Assembly: GCF_007855645.1 (NCBI RefSeq) | Contig: NZ_CP042261.1 | Coordinates: 1,631,501-1,695,500, forward strand | Source: Qingshengfaniella alkalisoli | Lineage (GTDB): Bacteria; Pseudomonadota; Alphaproteobacteria; Rhodobacterales; Rhodobacteraceae | Reading direction: 5' to 3' | Length of the DNA stretch: 64,000 bases | Shown: positions 35,010 through 42,989 of the stretch, piece after piece | Position numbering within the stretch: position 1 is the first letter of the stretch | How the letters are laid out: each line of letters begins with the position of its first letter | The notes under the pieces: generated by a model | The model's database searches: none | Told to the model about the DNA's origin: nothing | The model's input: only the letters and a program-made list of their open reading frames with translations | Made by a program: the position numbers and the translations under genes

Positions 35010-35996
35010 TCAATTCGTCGCGGTCGCCTCGGCCTGGAACAGCTCGACGATATCGGCTCCCACTTGCGCCGCCCATTTGTCAAAGGCGGGTTGGGTCGCG
35101 TCGCGGAAGGCGGCGAGTTCTTCGGCGGACGGCTCGTAGACTTCCATGCCCTGCTCTTTCAGATATGCGATGCCAGAGGCCGTTCCGTCGCGGCTGATCT
35201 GCTTTTGATATTCCATCGCCTCTTCGGCCGCTGCAGTCACCTTAGCTTGCGTGTCTTCGTCCCACGACTCCCACAGCTCTTCGCTAACCCCCAGGAAAAT
35301 CGGGTCATAGGAATAGTGCCAGGTCGTGATGTATTTCTGGACCTCGTAAACACGCTGCGGGATGATGACCGCACCGATCGGGTTCTCCTGCCCGTCAACG
35401 ACACCCTGCTGAAGCGCGGGAAATGTTTCAGACCACTGCATCTGTTGCGGGTTGGCGCCCAGTTCATTCATCACGTCGATATACATCGGTCCGGCGACAC
35501 GCATCTTGAGGCCCTTCATATCCTCCGGCGATGTGATCGGGCGGACATTGTTGGTCACTTCGCGGAAACCGTTTTCGCCCCAGGCCAGCACCTTGATGCC
35601 GTGCCCGGCCATGATCTCTTCCATCCGGTCGCCGGCAGCGCCCGCCGTCGTCGCATCGACCGCATCATAATCAGCATACAGGTAAGGCAGCGAAAAAACC
35701 GCCATCTCGGGCGCAAGCGGCGTCACGTTGATTGCCGAGGTCAACACCATGTCAATTGCGCCGCGGCCCGTCATCTCCGCCTGCTTCATCTGGTCCCCGC
35801 CGGATAACTGGGCGTTCGGGAAGATACGGACGTCGTCGCCGGTTGCCTCTTGCAACAATTCGTTGAACTTTTCCGCACCCTTATGCCATGTCGTCGTATC
35901 GCCGGTGTTGTGTGACAGGCGGTAGGTATCCGCTTGAGCCGTCGCCGCTGCGATCGTGGCAACTGTTGCTGTCGCAAACAGAGTCATCTTGTTCAT
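35010..35996 (-). CDS. dctP: TRAP transporter substrate-binding protein (DctP)
   Basis: A 328-residue periplasmic binding protein with signal peptide (cleavage near TAQA, about residue 22). DctP markers are YRLSHNTGDTTTWHKGAEKFNELLQEATGDDVRIFPNAQLSGGDQM, the LKMRVAGPMYIDVMNELGANPQQMQWSETFPALQQGVVDGQENP segment with the substrate-carboxylate Arg in MRV, and a helical C-terminus. The ligand cannot be predicted; the neighbouring thiolase, CoA ligase and IclR regulator suggest an organic acid destined for CoA-thioester catabolism. It heads the dctPQM operon, divergent from iclR. Confidence 0.93.
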   Translation of the reverse strand: MNKMTLFATATVATIAAATAQADTYRLSHNTGDTTTWHKGAEKFNELLQEATGDDVRIFPNAQLSGGDQMKQAEMTGRGAIDMVLTSAINVTPLAPEMAVFSLPYLYADYDAVDATTAGAAGDRMEEIMAGHGIKVLAWGENGFREVTNNVRPITSPEDMKGLKMRVAGPMYIDVMNELGANPQQMQWSETFPALQQGVVDGQENPIGAVIIPQRVYEVQKYITTWHYSYDPIFLGVSEELWESWDEDTQAKVTAAAEEAMEYQKQISRDGTASGIAYLKEQGMEVYEPSAEELAAFRDATQPAFDKWAAQVGADIVELFQAEATATN

Positions 35997-36098
35997 TCCA
36001 GTTCCTCCTCCAAGTTTAGCCTCGTCGTGTGTTCACGATGTGGACCATGCCGAAGCTTTTCTTCGCAAACGCAACCATTATCCCATCCGAGGACCGTT

Positions 36099-36116
36099 GC
36101 AATTAACAATAATTGC
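36099..36116. promoter_or_regulatory. Candidate IclR operator
   Basis: GCAATTA (36099-36105) and its exact reverse complement TAATTGC (36110-36116), four bases apart, lie 40 bases before the iclR start in the divergent region between dctP and iclR. IclR regulators bind short inverted repeats in such positions. That the adjacent regulator binds it is inferred. Confidence 0.5.
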
Positions 36117-36156
36117 CCACTAAGGTGCTTCTCGACCTATTTATTGGTATCGTATT

Positions 36157-36981
36157 ATGGACCAGTTACGACAATTCAGCCCTGCCTCATCCAGCGGCGC
36201 GCAAAGCGTGGACCGAGCACTGCAAATCCTTTCGCGCGTCGGCCAGAAGGTGGATGAAGGTATTTCCCTGTCGGAAATGGTACGCGAAAGTGGTTTGGCA
36301 AAACCGACGGTCCGGCGGCTTCTGCTGGCTTTGTCGCGGTCGGGTTTTATCGAACAAGACCCGATGACACGTCGCTATTTTCCGGGCCGTGAAATATATA
36401 TCCTTGGCTCATTGGCAACCCGTCGTTTTGGTCTCCTGAAGCTTGCACTGCCCAGTCTTGCAAGACTAGCCCGCGCATCGGGCGACGCAGCATTCCTGTC
36501 AGTGAAACGAGAAAATCACGCGGTCTGTCTGCACCGCGAAGATGGCGATTATCCCGTCAAGACCCACGCCCTGCAAGCAGGCTACGAACATCCACTGGGT
36601 GTCGGCGCCGGGTCGCTGGCCATGCTCGCAGCGTTGAACGACGACATGGTTGAAACGGTGATAGATGCCATCCGTCCCGAAATCGAACGCGCGTATCCGA
36701 GTTGCTCGGAAGCGAGCATGCGACAGGCGATCATCCGGTCGCGACAGGCGGGATATGCGTTGAACCCGGGGCTGATCTACAAGGATTCTTGGGGTGTCGG
36801 GATCGCGATCCAGCATCCCGCTGGAGGCGTTGCCGGCGCGTTCAGCATCGCCGCAGTCGAAAGTCGGCTACAACCAGAACGCCAGCGCGAATTGGCGGCT
36901 CTGTTGCGCGAGGAGGCGCAAACTGTTGAGCGCAAGCTCAAGGACATGTTTACACAGGCTGGCCCGGTCATGATCGGGTGA
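36157..36981 (+). CDS. IclR-family transcriptional regulator
   Basis: A 274-residue DNA-binding regulator. The N-terminal winged helix-turn-helix is seen at about residues 15-75 (SVDRALQILSRV, LSEMVRESGLAKPTVRRLLLAL, GFIEQDPMTRRYFPG) and the ligand-binding IclR domain at about 90-265 (HPLGVGAGSLAMLAAL, GYALNPGLIYKDSWGVGIAIQHPAGGVAGAFSIAA). IclR proteins usually control catabolic genes for aromatic or carboxylic acids. It is divergent from the TRAP transporter and 11 bases ahead of the thiolase gene, so it probably controls both. Confidence 0.93.
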   Translation: MDQLRQFSPASSSGAQSVDRALQILSRVGQKVDEGISLSEMVRESGLAKPTVRRLLLALSRSGFIEQDPMTRRYFPGREIYILGSLATRRFGLLKLALPSLARLARASGDAAFLSVKRENHAVCLHREDGDYPVKTHALQAGYEHPLGVGAGSLAMLAALNDDMVETVIDAIRPEIERAYPSCSEASMRQAIIRSRQAGYALNPGLIYKDSWGVGIAIQHPAGGVAGAFSIAAVESRLQPERQRELAALLREEAQTVERKLKDMFTQAGPVMIG

Positions 36982-36992
36982 TAGGGGGGATA

Positions 36993-38165
36993 ATGTCACG
37001 CGAAGCACAGATTGTCGGATGGGCGCACGGCAAGTTCGGCAAGGCAGAAGCACCGGATGTCGAAAGCCTGATGGCGTTGGTCACCGAACCTGCCCTGCAT
37101 CATGCCGGCCTTGGGCCGGAAGCCGTGGACGGGATTTATTGCGGCGTATTCAACGGCGGGTTTTCCAAGCAGGGCTTCGGGGCAGCGCTGGTCGGAATGG
37201 GATGCGCGGACCTCGCCAACACTCCTGCGACCCGCTGCGAAAACGCCTGCGCGACCGGCAGTGCGGCAATCTACGCGGCGATGGATTTCATCGAATCCGG
37301 TCGTGGCAATGTGGCCCTCGTTGTCGGTGCCGAAAAAATGACTGCGACACCCACGGCAGAGGTCGGCGACATCCTTCTCGGTGCGAGCTATCGCAGGGAA
37401 GAAGCGAACATCGACGGTGGCTTCGCAGGCATTTTTGGTACGATTGCTCAAAGCTATTTCCAGCACTACGGCGACCGCTCGGCAGAGCTTGCGATGATTG
37501 CGGCCAAGAACCACGCAAACGGCGTCGCCAACCCCTATGCCCATATGCAGCGTGATTTCGGGTTCGACTTTTGCAACACCGTGTCCGACAAAAACCCCTA
37601 CACGGCGGGACCGCTGCGCCGCACGGATTGCTCGCTGATCTCCGATGGGGCTGCTGCGCTGGTGCTGGCCGAGGCCTCGGTTGCCGGAAATCTGGATCGC
37701 GCCATTAGGTTTCTGGCTCGCAGCCATGCGAACGACATCCTCGCCATAAGCCGTCGCGATGCGCTGCGTTTCGAAGGCGCAAGACGGGCGTGGGCGAACG
37801 CACTCGAAAATGCCGGTTTGTCGATCAGTGATCTGGATTTGGTCGAGACCCATGATTGCTTTACCATAGCGGAGCTGATCGAGTACGAGGCCATGGGTCT
37901 TGCCGAGCCCGGCGAAGGTGGGCGCGTCGTGCGTGACGGGCTCACGCGCAAAGACGGCGCACTGCCCGTCAACCCTTCGGGCGGGCTGAAATCCAAAGGG
38001 CACCCCATCGGCGCGACGGGGGTATCCATGCATATCATGGCCGCGCTTCAATTGATGAATGACGCGGACGAAATGCAGATCAAGGGCGCAGAACTGGCCG
38101 GTGTGTTCAACATGGGCGGCGCAGCCGTTGCAAACTACGCCTCGATCTTGGAGCGTGCGCATTGA
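36993..38165 (+). CDS. Thiolase-family acyltransferase
   Basis: A 390-residue thiolase-fold enzyme of the SCP-x / acetyl-CoA acetyltransferase-like group. The nucleophile is Cys86 in CENACATGS; a His is in KGHPIGATGVSMH near residue 343. The last catalytic Cys of classical thiolases is replaced: the C-terminus reads FNMGGAAVANY, as in the lipid-transfer-type branch. Start is ATG 36993, preceded by a GGGGGGA ribosome site; the in-frame ATG at 36978 falls within iclR. It probably cleaves or forms a C-C bond in an acyl-CoA made by the next gene. Its stop overlaps the ligase start. Confidence 0.85.
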   Translation: MSREAQIVGWAHGKFGKAEAPDVESLMALVTEPALHHAGLGPEAVDGIYCGVFNGGFSKQGFGAALVGMGCADLANTPATRCENACATGSAAIYAAMDFIESGRGNVALVVGAEKMTATPTAEVGDILLGASYRREEANIDGGFAGIFGTIAQSYFQHYGDRSAELAMIAAKNHANGVANPYAHMQRDFGFDFCNTVSDKNPYTAGPLRRTDCSLISDGAAALVLAEASVAGNLDRAIRFLARSHANDILAISRRDALRFEGARRAWANALENAGLSISDLDLVETHDCFTIAELIEYEAMGLAEPGEGGRVVRDGLTRKDGALPVNPSGGLKSKGHPIGATGVSMHIMAALQLMNDADEMQIKGAELAGVFNMGGAAVANYASILERAH

Positions 38166-39742
38166 CCAGCCTTATGCCCCCTGTTTCCACACGTGCCGTG
38201 AACCTGGCCCATTTCGTTGATCAAGCCGCCCGCAGACATGCCGAACGTCCTGCGCTGGCCTGGGGCGATACCGTCTGGACTTGGCAAGTCTTCTCCGCTC
38301 GCGTCAACGCATTTGCGCATGCGTTAGTCGAAGAATTCGGCATTCGCAAAGGCGACCGCATCCTGATTCAATCGGCAAACTGCAACCAGATGTTCGAGGC
38401 CATGTTTGCCTGCTTCAGAGTCGGTGCAGTCTGGGTGCCAGCAAACTATCGCGGCATGCCTGATGAACTTGCTTGGCTCGCTGTGTCGAGCGGAGCGAAG
38501 TTGATGATCTGTCAGGCCGCTTTTCCAGATCATGCAGCCGCATGTGCAAGCCAGATCGGGCAGACAATCGTCATCGGCGGCGCGGATTTCGGGAACGACT
38601 ACGACGCTATCGTCGCGCGGCATTTGGGTCAGTCACAACCACTTGCTAATGTCGAACGTGACGATCCATGCTGGTTCTTCTTCACGTCCGGCACAACCGG
38701 CATGCCAAAGGCTGCTGTGTTGACACATGGCCAGATGGGTTTTGTCGTGACCAATCATCTGTGCGACCTGATGCCTGGCACAACCCAGAACGACGCCTCG
38801 TTGGTCATTGCACCCCTGTCCCATGGGGCTGGAGTGCATCAGCTGGGGCAGGTTGCGCGCGGTGCGGTGACGATCCTGCCCGGCAGCGACAGCATGGATA
38901 TTGCCGAGATCTGGACCCTTGTCGAAAAATGGCGCGTGACGAATATGTTCACGGTGCCGACCATCTTGAAGATGTTGGTCGAGGACCCATCCGTCAGTGA
39001 CCACGACCATTCCAGTCTGCGTTACGTGATTTACGCGGGTGCACCGATGTATCGCGCCGATCAAATCAAGGCGCTGGAAACCCTGGGCCCGGTGTTGGTT
39101 CAGTATTTCGGATTGGGCGAAGTCACGGGGAACATAACCGTCCTGCCCCCTGCCCTTCATGAGACCGAAGGGGATCTCAGACTCGGCACCTGCGGTTTCG
39201 CGAGAACGGGTATGCAGGTGCAGGTGCAAGACGACACGGGACGCGAAGTTGCACCGATGGAAACGGGTGAACTTTGCGTCTGCGGCCCCGCCGTCTTTGC
39301 CGGCTACTGGAACAATCCCGATGCCAACAAAAAGGCCTTTCGCGACGGCTGGTTCCGAACAGGCGATCTGGGACACATGGACGAAGATGGTTTCTTCTAC
39401 CTGACGGGGCGCGCGTCGGACATGTACATATCCGGCGGCTCGAACATCTACCCCCGCGAGATAGAAGAAAAAATTCTTCTACATCCAGACGTGACAGAGG
39501 TCGCCGTTCTTGGCTTGCCAGACGAAAAATGGGGAGAGATCGGGGCTGCCGTTTGCGTGTGTCGTGCGGGCACTTCTCTGTCCGCAGCAGACATCACAAA
39601 ATGGCTGGACGGGAAAGTGGCGCGCTACAAGCAACCCAAGCGCTTCATGTTCTGGGATACCTTGCCCAAATCAGGCTATGGCAAGATCACGAAAAAGCTT
39701 GTGCGCGATGAAATCGACCGCCGCGACCGGCAGCATACATGA
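38162..39742 (+). CDS. AMP-forming acyl-CoA synthetase
   Basis: A 526-residue ANL-superfamily ligase that activates a carboxylic acid through an acyl-adenylate to an acyl-CoA. The P-loop is FTSGTTGMPKAAV (about residues 181-193); the A5 motif is YFGLGEVTGNI, A7 is WFRTGDLGHMDEDGF (about 395-409), A8 is GRASDMYISGGSNIYPREIE, and A10 is the PKSGYGKITKK lysine. A TTG start at 38162 has GGAG eight bases upstream and overlaps the thiolase stop; ATG 38174 is the alternative. The acid substrate is unknown and is probably supplied by the adjacent TRAP transporter. Confidence 0.9.
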   Translation: MTSLMPPVSTRAVNLAHFVDQAARRHAERPALAWGDTVWTWQVFSARVNAFAHALVEEFGIRKGDRILIQSANCNQMFEAMFACFRVGAVWVPANYRGMPDELAWLAVSSGAKLMICQAAFPDHAAACASQIGQTIVIGGADFGNDYDAIVARHLGQSQPLANVERDDPCWFFFTSGTTGMPKAAVLTHGQMGFVVTNHLCDLMPGTTQNDASLVIAPLSHGAGVHQLGQVARGAVTILPGSDSMDIAEIWTLVEKWRVTNMFTVPTILKMLVEDPSVSDHDHSSLRYVIYAGAPMYRADQIKALETLGPVLVQYFGLGEVTGNITVLPPALHETEGDLRLGTCGFARTGMQVQVQDDTGREVAPMETGELCVCGPAVFAGYWNNPDANKKAFRDGWFRTGDLGHMDEDGFFYLTGRASDMYISGGSNIYPREIEEKILLHPDVTEVAVLGLPDEKWGEIGAAVCVCRAGTSLSAADITKWLDGKVARYKQPKRFMFWDTLPKSGYGKITKKLVRDEIDRRDRQHT

Positions 39743-40578
39743 CACGCCAGACCATAGACCACCCGGGCCCTTCCGTGGGACCACGTTGGGAAGGCGTCGA
39801 AATCTCTGCTTCGGCCATCGAATTAGCGCTAAATCCGGCCAAGGACTTCCAAACAGCACTTTTCTCCGCGTTAGATCATGCGTCAATCGAAGGGGCGGTT
39901 CTATTCGCTGAATCGATCCCTTGCGACGCGCTATGTTTCGTCATGCCCGCCGCTGCTGCGGATACACGACATGCCGCCTGGTATAGCGTGAAACAGAAAT
40001 TGACAGCATCACCCATGATCAAGACCGCAGTCCTGCTTATCGGTCATGAGAATGGGAAAAGGTTCATCCATTGTCACGGGCGCTGGCGCGAAACAGCAGG
40101 CAATGACCGGATCGGACATCTGCTTGCGAACCAAACACATCTGGCGGCACCAACCACGCTCCTTGGGTGGGCGATAGAAGGTGGTTCATTTGATCGGGTT
40201 GCAGACGCCGAAACCAGTTTCGAGCTATTCAAGCCTGTCGCCACCCATTCCACCGCCAGCGCAAACGGGTTGCTTTTGCGGATTGCGCCGAACGAGGACC
40301 TGATCACAACGATCGAGAACGTCTGCGCGCGGTATGGCATTGAGCACGGTACCATCCATGGGCTGGGCAGCATTGTCGGCGCGCAATTTTCAGATGGCAG
40401 GAACATGACATCTTACGCAACAGAGCTGATGATTGATGAAGGACGTATTGAAAACGGGCGGGCATCTCTCGATATCTCGATCGTCGGAATGGATGGAAAC
40501 CACATGAGCGGGTGGCTGGTACCGGATAAGAACGCGGTCTGTGTGACAGCCGAACTGTTCATTCTACGACAGGGCTAG
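39739..40578 (+). CDS. Protein with two PCC (DUF296) domains
   Basis: A 279-residue protein starting four bases before the ligase stop. The C-terminal half (about 165-279) is a clear PCC/DUF296 domain: DLITTIENVCARYGIEHGTIHGLGSIVGAQFSDG and the strand GNHMSGWLVPDKNAVCVTAELFIL. The N-terminal half (about 30-150) looks like a second, more diverged copy (FQTALFSALDHASIEGAVLFAESI). No AT-hook is present, so it is not a plant-type DNA-binding protein. PCC proteins form trimers of unknown function. Coupling to the thiolase and CoA ligase suggests a metabolic role. It ends four bases into the convergent tadA. Confidence 0.75.
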   Translation: MTRQTIDHPGPSVGPRWEGVEISASAIELALNPAKDFQTALFSALDHASIEGAVLFAESIPCDALCFVMPAAAADTRHAAWYSVKQKLTASPMIKTAVLLIGHENGKRFIHCHGRWRETAGNDRIGHLLANQTHLAAPTTLLGWAIEGGSFDRVADAETSFELFKPVATHSTASANGLLLRIAPNEDLITTIENVCARYGIEHGTIHGLGSIVGAQFSDGRNMTSYATELMIDEGRIENGRASLDISIVGMDGNHMSGWLVPDKNAVCVTAELFILRQG

Positions 40579-41027
40579 CGGCGCTGCCGGAAGAAGTCCG
40601 TCAGCAACGCGGCCGCTTCGACCTCTGCCATCCCGTGATAGACCTCCGGCTGATGATGGCTTTGCGGATGGATGAAGACACGCGCTCCGTGCTCAACCCC
40701 GCCTGACTTGGGATCGGACGCCGCATAGTAGACCCGCGCAATTCGCGCCGCCGCGACGACCGCCGCGCACATTGCACAGGGTTCAAGCGTCACATAAAGC
40801 GAATGCCCCGTTAGTCGCTCGCTACCCGATTGGCGGCAGGCCGCGCGGATCACCAGCATCTCGGCATGGGCGGACGGATCATTCAACTCCCGCGTTCGGT
40901 TCCCGTCTTGCGCAACGACCTGTCCCGCCGGATCGACCAGCGCGGCCCCCACAGGCACCTCGCCACGCGCAGCGGCGGCACGCGCCTCTTCCAGCGCGAC
41001 GGACATATGACTGCGAAACGGTCCCAC
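40575..41027 (-). CDS. tadA: tRNA-specific adenosine deaminase
   Basis: TadA converts A34 to inosine in tRNA-Arg(ACG), an essential wobble modification. The 150-residue cytidine-deaminase-fold protein shows the zinc motifs His54-Ala-Glu56 and PCAMC (Cys84, Cys87). An internal ATG at 41006 is a possible alternative start. The gene is alone, convergent with the PCC-domain gene and divergent from rluB. Confidence 0.94.
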   Translation of the reverse strand: MGPFRSHMSVALEEARAAAARGEVPVGAALVDPAGQVVAQDGNRTRELNDPSAHAEMLVIRAACRQSGSERLTGHSLYVTLEPCAMCAAVVAAARIARVYYAASDPKSGGVEHGARVFIHPQSHHQPEVYHGMAEVEAAALLTDFFRQRR

Positions 41028-41102
41028 GCGCCTAGTTGCGCTTGCGGGCAGGTTCTGTGCAAGACCCTTTCGCAGTTGAACGCAACGGGATAGGGCTATT
41101 AC

Positions 41103-41894
41103 ATGAGCAACGATCCAAAAAAGGGCGACCGTATCGCCAAGGTTCTGGCACGCGCCGGGGTGGCCTCGCGCCGCGAGGCCGAAAAGATCATCGAAGCCCG
41201 CCGAGTCCGCGTGAATGGAAAGCTGATCGACAGCCCCGCTCTGAATGTACTGCCCTCCGACCGGATCGAGGTGGACGGGCAGCCACTTGCAGAACCGGAA
41301 CCCACCCGCATCTGGCTATACCATAAGCCGACGGGCCTCGTAACCACCGCCAAAGATGAGCGCGGACGCGCAACGATCTTCGACGATTTGCCAGATGAAA
41401 TGCCGCGCGTGATGACCGTCGGGCGGCTCGACCTGAATTCCGAAGGACTGTTGCTGCTGACCAATGACGGCGAGATCAAGCGTAAACTCGAACTTCCGTC
41501 CACAGGTTGGTTGCGCAAGTACCGTGTCCGGGTAAAAGGAACCCCGGACGATGCCGCGCTTGAACCCCTGCGCCAGGGCATCACCATAGACGGCGAAGCC
41601 TTCCAGCCGATGACGGTAACGCTCGACAAGCAACAGGGCGCAAACGCATGGCTGACCGTATCATTGCGCGAGGGCAAGAACCGTGAAATCCGACGCGCAT
41701 TCGATGCGATCGAGATGCAGGTCAATAGACTGATCCGCGTCAGCTATGGCCCGTTTCGCCTGGGCGATCTGAAGAAGGGCCAGGTTGAAGAAATCAAACA
41801 ACGCGTCGTCCGAGACCAGCTTGGACTGACACCAGAGGATGACGGCCACGCCAAACCCAAGCGGAAACGTCCGCTACGTCGCCGGACACGTTGA
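41103..41894 (+). CDS. rluB: RluB-type 23S rRNA pseudouridine synthase
   Basis: A 263-residue RsuA/RluB-family enzyme that isomerises uridine to pseudouridine in 23S rRNA. It has an N-terminal S4 RNA-binding domain (about residues 6-60: RIAKVLARAGVASRREAEKII) and a catalytic domain with GRLDLNSEGLLLLTNDG, whose Asp is the nucleophile, and LREGKNREIRRAF. The C-terminus is a basic Lys/Arg tail. It is separate from the envelope operon that follows. Confidence 0.92.
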   Translation: MSNDPKKGDRIAKVLARAGVASRREAEKIIEARRVRVNGKLIDSPALNVLPSDRIEVDGQPLAEPEPTRIWLYHKPTGLVTTAKDERGRATIFDDLPDEMPRVMTVGRLDLNSEGLLLLTNDGEIKRKLELPSTGWLRKYRVRVKGTPDDAALEPLRQGITIDGEAFQPMTVTLDKQQGANAWLTVSLREGKNREIRRAFDAIEMQVNRLIRVSYGPFRLGDLKKGQVEEIKQRVVRDQLGLTPEDDGHAKPKRKRPLRRRTR

Positions 41895-42005
41895 TCCCGC
41901 TTTGCCCGTCGCTGTGTCGCAGAAATTTTTGCGGTTTTCCGACGAAAGTGTTTTTTTTCTCGCAAGTTACCCTATAGTCAGAGGCGGAAACTTGGGGGTT
42001 GTTGA

Positions 42006-42086
42006 ATGACCGAAAGCGGGGTCCGCAAGATATCCTATGTCCTGCTCGTCGGGCTGGTTCTCTATGTAGCATTCGTGGGGGCCTGA
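42006..42086 (+). CDS. 26-residue membrane peptide heading the XpaC-TelA operon
   Basis: An ATG at 42006 preceded by GGGGG (41993-41997, eight bases upstream) opens 26 codons ending TGA 42084-42086, two bases before the GTG of the xpaC-like gene. The product is a short charged N-terminus (Thr-Glu-Ser-Gly-Val-Arg-Lys) followed by one hydrophobic helix of about 17 residues ending Phe-Val-Gly-Ala. Good ribosome site, tight spacing and clean membrane topology make it a likely real gene too short for standard calling. Its role is unknown. Confidence 0.65.
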   Translation: MTESGVRKISYVLLVGLVLYVAFVGA

Positions 42087-42088
42087 TC

Positions 42089-42973
42089 GTGGCGCAAAAA
42101 TATGGCGGCCGTTTCAGTCCTGATACGAAGGATACCGATGACACGGCGGCTCCGGCTCTGCGGCATCCGTTCCAAAGCAAATCCCGTACGCGTGCCGGCA
42201 TGCGATCGAACCTGTTGTTCGTACTACCATTCTTTTTTCTGCCCGCCGCATTCACATCTGGCCCGACCGGGCTTGCGCTGAACCTGGCGGCATTCGGCAG
42301 CCTGCTGTTGTCCGCTTGGCTGACACGTGACGGGTTGATCGCACAGGAAAACTACGAAGCACGCAAGATCGCGCGTCGTCCTGCAATTCCCCGCAAGCTG
42401 TTTGGGTCAGTTCTATTGGGGCTGGGACTGGGAATCTCAGGCATCGCGGATGACAGCCTTGGCGGCGCGGTCATTTTCGGCGCTCTTGGCACGGGGCTGC
42501 ATTTGCTGTCCTTTGGGCTGGATCCGATGAAGAACAAGGGCATGAGCGACGTTGATCGCTTCCAGTCGGATCGAGTGTCCCGTGCGGTTGACGAAGCCGA
42601 GCGCCACCTGTCTGATATGTCGGAAGCTATCAAGCGCACGGGCGACCGGCGATTGGAAGGCATGGTAGATGGGTTCACCTCCACCGCTCGCGAGATGTTC
42701 CGCACAGTCGAAGAAGACCCTCGCGATTTGACCGGCGCGCGCAAATTTCTTGGCGTCTACTTGTTGGGCGCGAAGGATGCGACGGTCAAATTCGCCGACC
42801 TTTACAGTAAGACCCGCGACCGGGGCGCGCGGGACGACTATGTCGCCTTGTTGAACGACCTTGAATCGAATTTCGCCGCCAAAACACAGACCCTGCTGCT
42901 CGACAACCGGACCGATCTCGACGTGGAGATCGAAGTGCTGCGCGAGCGGCTGGAACGTGAGAAGCTAGGATAA
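42089..42973 (+). CDS. XpaC-like protein (5-bromo-4-chloroindolyl phosphate hydrolysis family)
   Basis: A 294-residue protein starting at GTG 42089. Two pairs of hydrophobic segments (about residues 42-75 and 105-140) are followed by a helical cytosolic domain with VSRAVDEAERHLSDMSEAIKR, DRRLEGMVDGFTSTAREMFRTVEEDPRDLTGARKFLGVYL, typical of XpaC. Despite the family name no phosphatase motif is visible. XpaC and TelA genes are paired in many bacteria, including xpaC-yaaN in Bacillus subtilis. It is 16 bases before telA. Confidence 0.85.
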   Translation: MAQKYGGRFSPDTKDTDDTAAPALRHPFQSKSRTRAGMRSNLLFVLPFFFLPAAFTSGPTGLALNLAAFGSLLLSAWLTRDGLIAQENYEARKIARRPAIPRKLFGSVLLGLGLGISGIADDSLGGAVIFGALGTGLHLLSFGLDPMKNKGMSDVDRFQSDRVSRAVDEAERHLSDMSEAIKRTGDRRLEGMVDGFTSTAREMFRTVEEDPRDLTGARKFLGVYLLGAKDATVKFADLYSKTRDRGARDDYVALLNDLESNFAAKTQTLLLDNRTDLDVEIEVLRERLEREKLG

Positions 42974-42989
42974 CCCAAGGGGGACCGTT

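Noticed and set aside
36996-38162. 388-codon open frame on the minus strand
   Set aside because: Antisense to the thiolase gene, whose catalytic motifs and ribosome site are clear on the plus strand.
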